Shown here: in pieces, positions 7,101 through 11,111 of the stretch
Layout: each line of letters starts with the position of its first letter
Numbering within the stretch: position 1 is the stretch's first letter
From: a bacterium
GTDB lineage: Bacteria; Cyanobacteriota; Vampirovibrionia; Gastranaerophilales; Gastranaerophilaceae
Length of the DNA: 11,111 nt
Assembly: GCA_004558955.1 (NCBI GenBank)
Contig: SFZC01000072.1
Span: forward strand, 1-11,111
Direction of reading: 5' to 3'
The notes under the pieces: model-generated
Seen by the model: only the letters and a program-made list of their open reading frames with translations
The model's database searches: none
Told to the model about the DNA's origin: nothing
Position numbers and translations under genes: made by a program

Positions 7101-8339
7101 AATGATTTGACTTATGCTGACGGAAATTTTGAAGCTAGAAGAACCGCTTATAAGGTTTTGAAAGACAAATATATGGATAATATTGAACCGCATGAAGTTA
7201 ATAATTTTGACTTCTCGGGCGTTTCGGCAAAGGCTATTGCAATGGCAGAAGCAATAAGACCGGCTCTTATTGACCAGTTGAATGATTATTGCTACTTTAA
7301 TAAGATTTCGGAAGCCGATAAAACAAGAAACTTAATTGCAATAAGCAAATCAATTTCCGATTTGGCAGGCGGTAAGTTTATGGATTCTCATTTCAATCCT
7401 GAAGCGTTCGGTGTTAAACCTATTGATGTTGCGATTTCAATGGCTATTAAGCAAGCAAAAGACAAATACGGTTTCAAATTGCCTGATAATTTGAATAAGG
7501 ATTATGAAGACGGTGCCTTTGCAAAAGTTATGACTCCTGCGATGTCTAAACTTAAGGCAATGATGAAATATTTGGTTGCACTTCCGGGCATGCCGACCTT
7601 GTTTGACGGTGATGATACCGCAAACAGCGGTTATGATACAAAAACTAAGAATATGTACTTGCAAGGTCGTCAAAAAGTTCATGATGAGTGGGTAGATGTT
7701 GATAATCCGAAGTATCGTCAGTTTGTGGCTGATAACAAGGCTCAACTTGATTGGATTATGGGTATTCGCCGTAATCCGCATTGCAAAGCCTTGAATAACG
7801 GTGCAGTGTTTACTCTTCCGTTAAATGAAACAATGGCACATGGCGACCATCCGGGCAAAACTCCTGTTGCGTCAATTTTAAGACAAAGTTCTGACGGTCA
7901 CATGGCAATTTCTATATTTAACCCGTTGGGTATTCCAAAGGATAACAAGTACGCTTATGAAATGAATATGGACAGGGCTGCTTTTATTGAAAGCTTGCAT
8001 ATGAATGAATGCGGAGAAAATATCGGCATTAAAGGGCTTAAAAAAGATATGTTGTTTAGGAATGCCGAAAAACCTAATGATGAATATTATGTAAGAGAAT
8101 ATCACGGTGACTATTTCTTGAAACGTAAGGTTGAAGGTCATGATGAGCCGATAATGTTGGATACTTCCGCATTGATTTTGTACCATGACCCTGAAGATGA
8201 TAAAGATTCAAAAGATAATAAAAATGTTTCGTTTACTGGACATTATGGCAATTTCAAACCTAGTGCCAAATTTGTTGCAGGAGCTTACAATACAAAAGTT
8301 TGCGAACAAGGCAAAAAATTGGCATTGGTGAGCAGATAA
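4197..8339 (+). CDS. very large GH13-type alpha-amylase family glycoside hydrolase
   Basis: A 1380-residue protein that I place in the GH13 alpha-amylase clan. It starts with GTG, 6 nt after AAGGAG. After an N-terminal tail carrying VSFKG (18-22), residues about 30-135 look like a beta-sandwich of CBM48/E-set type. The barrel opens near GTLAGLEYA and runs to the region I equivalent D262-G-A-F-V-N-E268. WDANVDIAKLN (450-460) is typical of the stretch before the nucleophile. RIDATKD with candidate nucleophile D801 (region II), VAEV with candidate acid/base E849 (region III) and GNHDKPR with candidate stabiliser D952 (region IV) complete the triad. LPGMPTLFDGDD (1129-1140) matches the late-barrel LPGxPxxxxGDE motif, and a beta-rich C-terminal domain follows. 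Family members are usually 450-700 residues. Here regions I and II are about 540 residues apart, and region IV to the LPG motif is about 190, implying long insertions. There is no signal peptide or membrane segment, so action on internal alpha-glucans (maltodextrin, glycogen) is likely. The exact specificity (amylase, debranching, transferase) cannot be told. The clan call is strong; the substrate is open. Confidence 0.85.
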   Translation: MKVSFDLRKNGPQRNNTVSFKGVEPTKSAEGFKELRFAYPFDSDNQECYLKVYKVGTDDKGNYFTDGIAFSNDGRDGIALPPNGLSIDMQKTFGFDENQPFAYNYLIKRKDGRGENIKTDCGDVINENGTLFNVISSTKSGMNKGGSMKLVIIDSQKVGYVYNDKNLIVKDENLAQRAENGIKTLTNKFGGTLAGLEYAVENGEYDNYSRIISLPIFTDDDFSAHAYWNKNCMQMAKSFGNINNYASLQRKMFAHGLNLVSDGAFVNEGLEGTHFGSLLKWGENSPYYYWFRASGLNNGPLSLGVFPKNKEFISHKIVNSPYSYTQKENGKIKISSNHNYDKNKPTYIQFFDNRLVTEAEKTDTSHLIKSYSKLSTPNVYDIHTHNDSIFPYSFEIKPEIYNKNVKNLIEYNSDNPDAEIRLDSPLAARLLSKSEYYNVDGKFESGFETWDANVDIAKLNFVFSNTDAKDLKNLPLEKRREVMGKMLRANYQVQDYTVQSGAYWTQKTDDILRTYVAQQLKNVDENNPSLVYQKIMELSDNKVFPKEVKTEVSKEEVENVLDDMYNNKRELSDLNKKDEILEGVMNTPLDAIEFGQNLTSVLASPLISKRANVKSEVGVPRFEIYKNGDKNLPEEYAETYKKMDEIFAKDLSGYAEKILDRVDGQLPENQKLFDGDEVTEYGKYVLPLLLPQITKYAVVKALAPKVEVSVNDKNGEMLYDYNALNNVYLQSFGITKFASPEDEARVVLSELQSGIKKIKSNADDVIVDSISKSLKGTNLRSFQLADLIIDKTQSGLDWRIDATKDIADVEALRNGIENFDTMWENIIDFWKSFQTAIQKKNPNVYTVAEVTDEESLHTDGWGDYSSRFPSKTDIIPKFLRETGMSAIAEYSFFFSDLQKAFSNQFENGASNLDTTYASKMVYDKMIGGNKNFIKMGAQDAMKFAYTFIGNHDKPRALHCMALNMPLFYNDLTYADGNFEARRTAYKVLKDKYMDNIEPHEVNNFDFSGVSAKAIAMAEAIRPALIDQLNDYCYFNKISEADKTRNLIAISKSISDLAGGKFMDSHFNPEAFGVKPIDVAISMAIKQAKDKYGFKLPDNLNKDYEDGAFAKVMTPAMSKLKAMMKYLVALPGMPTLFDGDDTANSGYDTKTKNMYLQGRQKVHDEWVDVDNPKYRQFVADNKAQLDWIMGIRRNPHCKALNNGAVFTLPLNETMAHGDHPGKTPVASILRQSSDGHMAISIFNPLGIPKDNKYAYEMNMDRAAFIESLHMNECGENIGIKGLKKDMLFRNAEKPNDEYYVREYHGDYFLKRKVEGHDEPIMLDTSALILYHDPEDDKDSKDNKNVSFTGHYGNFKPSAKFVAGAYNTKVCEQGKKLALVSR

Positions 8340-8357
8340 TAATTTTATGATATTTTT

Positions 8358-8396
8358 AAAAATCGGGCTTTGAAAATTTTTCACGGCTCGTTTTTT
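8358..8396 (+). terminator. intrinsic terminator after the GH13 gene
   Basis: AAAAA-T-CGGGCT (8358-8369) pairs with GGCTCG-TTTTT (8385-8395), with a bulged T and two G-U pairs; a T-run (8391-8396) ends the structure. The loop contains a smaller TGAAA/TTTCA inner hairpin. It begins 18 nt after the stop codon and separates amylase transcription from the ribosomal operon. Confidence 0.7.
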
Positions 8397-8443
8397 ATGG
8401 GTAAATTTGTGATTCTTTTTGTTATGAAAACTTTACATAAACC

Positions 8444-8470
8444 TTGACGTGGCTTGATGTTTGGTATAAT
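8444..8470 (+). promoter_or_regulatory. distal candidate promoter (P1) of rpsE-rpmD-rplO-secY
   Basis: TTGACG (8444-8449) and a perfect TATAAT (8465-8470) are 15 bp apart, slightly tighter than the optimum of 17. Transcription would start near 8477, giving a leader of about 125 nt that includes the hairpin at 8497-8543. It lies between the GH13 terminator and rpsE, which supports independent transcription of the ribosomal genes. Confidence 0.6.
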
Positions 8471-8496
8471 ATCTTTCTTGTCAGAAGTAAAAGTTC

Positions 8497-8543
8497 AAAT
8501 ACGATTTCCAAAAGGCTTTAAAAGGCTTTGTTTTGGCGTATTT
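8497..8543 (+). promoter_or_regulatory. structured rpsE leader hairpin with tandem decamer
   Basis: AAATACG (8497-8503) pairs perfectly with CGTATTT (8537-8543), and CCAAAA (8508-8513) with TTTTGG (8531-8536). This forms a 13-bp stem interrupted by a 4-nt bulge (ATTT) on the 5' side. Within the loop GCTT (8515-8518) can further pair with AGGC (8523-8526), one pair being G-U. The loop region overlaps a perfect tandem decamer AAAAGGCTTT (8510-8519 and 8520-8529). No T-run follows, so it is not a terminator. Ribosomal protein operons often carry leader structures bound by one of their products; that role is inferred here. Confidence 0.55.
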
Positions 8544-8569
8544 AACACAAGTACCCAAATAAATATAAT
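8542..8569 (+). promoter_or_regulatory. proximal candidate promoter (P2) of rpsE
   Basis: TTAACA (8542-8547) and TATAAT (8564-8569) are 16 bp apart. The -35 box begins at the last bases of the leader hairpin. Transcripts from here would start near 8576 and lack the hairpin, leaving a leader of about 26 nt with the AAAGG ribosome site (8588-8592). Confidence 0.45.
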
Positions 8570-8601
8570 TAGTAAAATATTTACAAGAAAGGTAAAAATC
8601 A

Positions 8602-9237
8602 ATGGAAAACAATGAAGAATTAAAAGTAACCGAATCTGTAGAAGCTACAGAAGAAGTTAAAGCTGAAGAAACTGTTGAAGCAGCTTCTGAAGAAAAACCT
8701 TCAAGAAGAAGAGGCCGTGGCAGAAAACAAAAAATCGAAACAACTGAAGAAAAACCACAATCTGAATGGACAGAAAGAGTTGTTCAAATCAGCCGTGTAA
8801 CTAAGGTTGTTAAAGGTGGTAAAAAATTAAGCTTCCGTGCTATCGTTATCGTTGGTAACCAAAAAGGTCAAGTAGGTATCGGTTGTGCAAAAGCTTCTGA
8901 AGTTATCATTGCTATTCAAAAAGCAATCGCTGACGGTAGAAAAAATGTTATCACTGTTCCTATCTTCAAGACAACAATTCCTCACCCTATCACAGGAAAA
9001 TCAGGTGCAGGTGCTGTTATGTTAAGACCGGCTTCAGAAGGTACAGGTATTATTGCAGGTGGTGCTGTTCGTTCAGTATTGGAACTTGCAGGTATCGAAA
9101 ATATCCTTTCTAAATCTTTAGGTTCAAAATCTCCATTGAACGCTGCTAGTGCAACTATTGAAGCGTTGAAATCATTGACTCCGTTCAACGATGTTGCTAA
9201 AAAACGTGGCTTAACAATGGCTGAACTTTTAAACTAA
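8602..9237 (+). CDS. rpsE: small-subunit ribosomal protein S5 (uS5) with acidic N-terminal extension
   Basis: uS5 is a 30S component involved in decoding fidelity and mRNA entry. The conserved part begins near residue 55 (SEWTERVVQISRVTKVVKGGK), the N-terminal double-stranded-RNA-binding-like domain. GNQKGQVGIGCAKASEV (85-101) is the S5 signature, and PASEGTGIIAGGAVRSVLE (143-161) and the GSKSPLN/ATIEAL segment form the C-terminal domain. The protein is 211 residues against about 167 in E. coli. The extra length is an N-terminal tail of roughly 45-50 residues: twelve Glu in the first 31 positions, then a basic RRRGRGRKQK patch (35-44) and a second acidic stretch. The ATG at 8602 has AAAGG 9 nt upstream and no in-frame ATG exists inside the tail, so the extension appears real. 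It is the first gene of the operon here; rplR and rplF, which normally precede it, are absent. Confidence 0.97.
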   Translation: MENNEELKVTESVEATEEVKAEETVEAASEEKPSRRRGRGRKQKIETTEEKPQSEWTERVVQISRVTKVVKGGKKLSFRAIVIVGNQKGQVGIGCAKASEVIIAIQKAIADGRKNVITVPIFKTTIPHPITGKSGAGAVMLRPASEGTGIIAGGAVRSVLELAGIENILSKSLGSKSPLNAASATIEALKSLTPFNDVAKKRGLTMAELLN

Positions 9238-9276
9238 TTTAGGTATCAATATTATTTATAAAAAGGAAATTAAATT

Positions 9277-9465
9277 ATGACAGATAAAACAAATACAGTA
9301 AAAATTAAGCTTGCTAAAAGTTTAATCGGCTCATCAGAAAAACAACGCAGAGTTGTTAGAGCTCTAGGTCTTACTAAAAAAGATCAAGTTGTTGAACACA
9401 ACGAATCAGCAACAATTATGGGTATGGTTAACAAAGTTTCTCACTTGTTAGAAATAGTAAAATAG
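9277..9465 (+). CDS. rpmD: large-subunit ribosomal protein L30 (uL30)
   Basis: This 62-residue protein has the bacterial L30 pattern. The first strand is VKIKLAKSLIGSSEKQRRVVRALGL, where the KSLIG and LGL positions are characteristic, followed by a helix and a final VSHLLEIV strand. It starts at ATG 9277 after AAAAGGAAA, 39 nt downstream of rpsE, and lies between rpsE and rplO exactly as in the classical spc operon. L30 binds 23S and 5S rRNA in the 50S subunit and is absent from some lineages. From memory, oxygenic cyanobacteria lack it, so its presence matters if the host belongs to a cyanobacterial sister group. Confidence 0.95.
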   Translation: MTDKTNTVKIKLAKSLIGSSEKQRRVVRALGLTKKDQVVEHNESATIMGMVNKVSHLLEIVK

Positions 9466-9485
9466 GTAATATACCCTAAGACGAA

Positions 9486-9499
9486 TATATTATAATATA
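9486..9499. repeat. perfect 14-bp palindrome between rpmD and rplO
   Basis: TATATTATAATATA is an exact palindrome containing TATAAT (9491-9496). It lies in the 54-nt rpmD-rplO gap. No convincing -35 is placed 16-18 bp upstream, so an internal promoter is only weakly supported. In a region this AT-rich it may be chance. Confidence 0.3.
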
Positions 9500-9519
9500 C
9501 AAAGAAAGAGGAAAATAAT

Positions 9520-9969
9520 ATGTCAAATATAACATTATCAGATTTAAAACCTGCTGAAGGTTCTACATCTAAATCAAAAAGAGTTGGTCGTGGACGTTCT
9601 TCAGGACATGGTAAAACATCTTGCCGTGGTCATAACGGTGAAGGACAAAGATCAGGTAACTCGAGCAAAAGAGGTTTTGAAGGCGGTCAAATGCCGGCTT
9701 ACAGAAGATTGCCTAAATTAAAAGGCTTCCAAGTTTATTCAAAACTTAACTATGCTCAAATCAACGTTGGCAGACTTGATGATTTAGGACTTAAAGAAGT
9801 ATCTTTGGATGCTTTGAAAGAAGTTTTAACAATCCACCCTACTTGCGTTGGTTTAAGAGTTTTGGGTAACGGCGAAATCAAATCAGCAGTTACAGTAAAA
9901 GCAAACTATGTAACACCATCAGCAAAAGAAAAAATTGAAGCTGCCGGCGGAAAGGTTGAGTTAGTATAA
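9520..9969 (+). CDS. rplO: large-subunit ribosomal protein L15 (uL15)
   Basis: This 149-residue protein of normal family length is an early-assembling 50S component whose long basic arm runs through 23S rRNA. The N-terminal LSDLKPAEGS leads into the Gly/Arg-rich arm VGRGRSSGHGKTSCRGHNGEGQRSG (22-46), which is typical of L15. GFEGGQMPAYRRLPKLKGF (52-70) is the family core, and the globular C-terminal domain ends AAGGKVELV. The start at 9520 has AAAGAGG about 8 nt upstream. Its TAA stop overlaps the secY ATG by one base (TAATG), indicating translational coupling. Confidence 0.97.
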   Translation: MSNITLSDLKPAEGSTSKSKRVGRGRSSGHGKTSCRGHNGEGQRSGNSSKRGFEGGQMPAYRRLPKLKGFQVYSKLNYAQINVGRLDDLGLKEVSLDALKEVLTIHPTCVGLRVLGNGEIKSAVTVKANYVTPSAKEKIEAAGGKVELV

Positions 9970-11111
9970 TGGCACAAGCAATAAAAGCACCATCTCCTGA
10001 AGATTTAATGTCAATGTGGAATGCTTCCGGTTTAAAACAGAAGATTATTTTTACATTCATAATGATTGCTGTATGGAGATTAGGGGTTCAATTGCCATTG
10101 TATGGGATTGACAGCAGTGCATTTGTGAATATGGGACAAAATAACCTTATCGGTTTTTTGGACTTGTTCACCGGTGGTGCATTGGGTAAGGTGTCAATCG
10201 TAGCATTGGGTATCGGACCTTATATCACTTCTTCAATCATCGTTCAGTTGATTTCTGTAGTTATTCCATCTTTGGAAAAATTGCAAAAAGAAGACGGCGA
10301 AGCCGGAAGAAGAAAGTTAGCACAATATACCCGAATATTTACAGTTGTCTTGGCTGTATTTCAGTCAGTAATTTTTATGCTGTTTTTACATTCAAGACCG
10401 TCTGCAATCGTTACGACAATAAATCCGATTGCATTTTATGCAAGTTCGATTTGTGTTTTAACTGCAGGTGCTGTTCTTGTAATGTGGATTTCCGAACTTA
10501 TCACGGAACGAGGAATCGGTAATGGCGGTTCTTTGGTAATCTTTTGTGGTATCTTGGCAGGGATTCCGCTATATACTAAAAATACATTAAAATTAGTTGA
10601 ACCTAATGCGGGTATGCAGTTAAATCTGTTGATTTTATTGGCTATATTCTTTGTTGCAATGATTTTCATTGTAATAATGCAAGAAGCGGTAAGAAAAGTT
10701 ATAATCGTTAATCCGAAAAGACAAATCGGAAATAAAGTTTATGGTGGTATGAATTCGTTTATTCCGTTCAAACTGAATCCGGGCGGTGTTATGCCAATCA
10801 TCTTTGCTATCGCAATTTTGTTGTTCCCGTCAACAATATTGACTATTGTGGGACAGGCAAATTTCAAGTCTGAATCGGTTAAAACCTTTATTATGACTTT
10901 GACTCAGTACATGAGCCCGAACGGCATTATGTATTATCTGCTTTATGTGGCGTTGATTATTGCGTTGACTTTCTTCTATGCATCAATTATGCCGAATATG
11001 CAGCCAAAAGATATTGCAGACAATTTGAAAAAGTACGGTTCGTCAATTCCGGGTATCAAACCGGGACGTCCTACGGCTGAAGCATTGGATAAAATTTTAT
11101 CCAAAACTACC
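9969..11111 (+). CDS. secY: protein translocase subunit SecY (C-terminus cut by window edge)
   Basis: 381 codons are present with no stop before the window ends; the family is usually about 420-440 residues, so roughly the last helix and tail are missing. SecY is the channel subunit of the SecYEG translocon in the inner membrane. The N-terminal amphipathic segment, the first membrane helix (KIIFTFIMIAVWRLG) and the plug-region equivalent ending in LFTGGALGKVSIVALGIGPYI are visible. IVQLISVVIPSLEKLQKEDGEAGRRKLAQYTR follows the family closely. ERGIGNGGS at 180-188 is the signature (ERGIGNGxS). The cytosolic loop VNPKRQIGNKVYGG and PLK-like KLNPGGVMPIIFA (helix 7 region) are also present. The ATG overlaps the rplO stop by one base. 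It is the canonical last gene of the spc operon core, often followed by adk and map beyond this edge. Confidence 0.96.
   Translation, partial: MAQAIKAPSPEDLMSMWNASGLKQKIIFTFIMIAVWRLGVQLPLYGIDSSAFVNMGQNNLIGFLDLFTGGALGKVSIVALGIGPYITSSIIVQLISVVIPSLEKLQKEDGEAGRRKLAQYTRIFTVVLAVFQSVIFMLFLHSRPSAIVTTINPIAFYASSICVLTAGAVLVMWISELITERGIGNGGSLVIFCGILAGIPLYTKNTLKLVEPNAGMQLNLLILLAIFFVAMIFIVIMQEAVRKVIIVNPKRQIGNKVYGGMNSFIPFKLNPGGVMPIIFAIAILLFPSTILTIVGQANFKSESVKTFIMTLTQYMSPNGIMYYLLYVALIIALTFFYASIMPNMQPKDIADNLKKYGSSIPGIKPGRPTAEALDKILSKTT

Noticed and set aside
5410..8186. Several 60-124 residue open frames inside the GH13 gene, mostly antisense
   Set aside because: They are shadows of a strong coding frame with clear family motifs; none has its own ribosome site or recognisable domain.
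8497..8543. Rho-independent terminator in the rpsE leader
   Set aside because: The stem is AT-rich with a bulge, and no T-run follows the right arm, so attenuation by intrinsic termination is unlikely.
10436..10669. 77-residue antisense open frame inside secY
   Set aside because: It overlaps conserved SecY helices on the other strand and shows no features of its own.

Overview
The window is AT-rich bacterial DNA with short Shine-Dalgarno-led leaders and compact genes. I recognise five gene families (TerC-like DUF475, S-adenosylhomocysteine hydrolase, GH13 amylase, the rpsE-rpmD-rplO run of ribosomal proteins, and SecY) plus two small proteins I do not recognise. My best guess at the source is an uncultured gut-type lineage such as Gastranaerophilales/Vampirovibrionia (non-photosynthetic Cyanobacteria relatives). 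That guess rests on the low GC, a fermenter-type cytoplasmic amylase, and a short VSFKG motif that I associate with proteins of that group from memory. I hold it at about 50-60%; it cannot be proven from this window.

Layout. Bases 1-222 are a repeat- and G-tract-bearing leader. Bases 223-877 hold a two-gene plus-strand unit: a 123-residue soluble protein and an 85-residue two-helix membrane protein. Bases 878-1634 contain no gene. They carry a hairpin, several copies of a TTCAGRRTGAC half-element, and a cluster of degenerate inverted and direct repeats bracketed by a 29-nt direct repeat. Bases 1635-2681 encode a TerC-superfamily membrane protein, which converges on ahcY (2759-4027, minus) over a shared bidirectional terminator. 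A 169-bp divergent promoter region separates ahcY from a very long GH13 gene (4197-8339), which ends at its own terminator.

From about 8440 the ribosomal/translocon operon begins. A promoter, a structured leader containing a perfect tandem decamer, and a second candidate promoter precede rpsE (8602-9237). Then come rpmD (9277-9465), rplO (9520-9969) and secY, which overlaps rplO by one base and runs off the right edge. This is the distal part of the classical spc operon, but the gene immediately upstream of rpsE is the amylase instead of rplR/rplF. The operon has therefore been split, and rpsE appears to have acquired its own transcription start.

The points most worth following up are the structured rpsE leader with tandem promoters at the split operon, the unusual architecture of the 1380-residue GH13 protein (catalytic motifs pushed apart by long insertions and VSFxG motifs near both ends), the unrecognised small gene pair with its ATGGT/G-tract leader, and the dispersed repeat family in the gene-free stretch.
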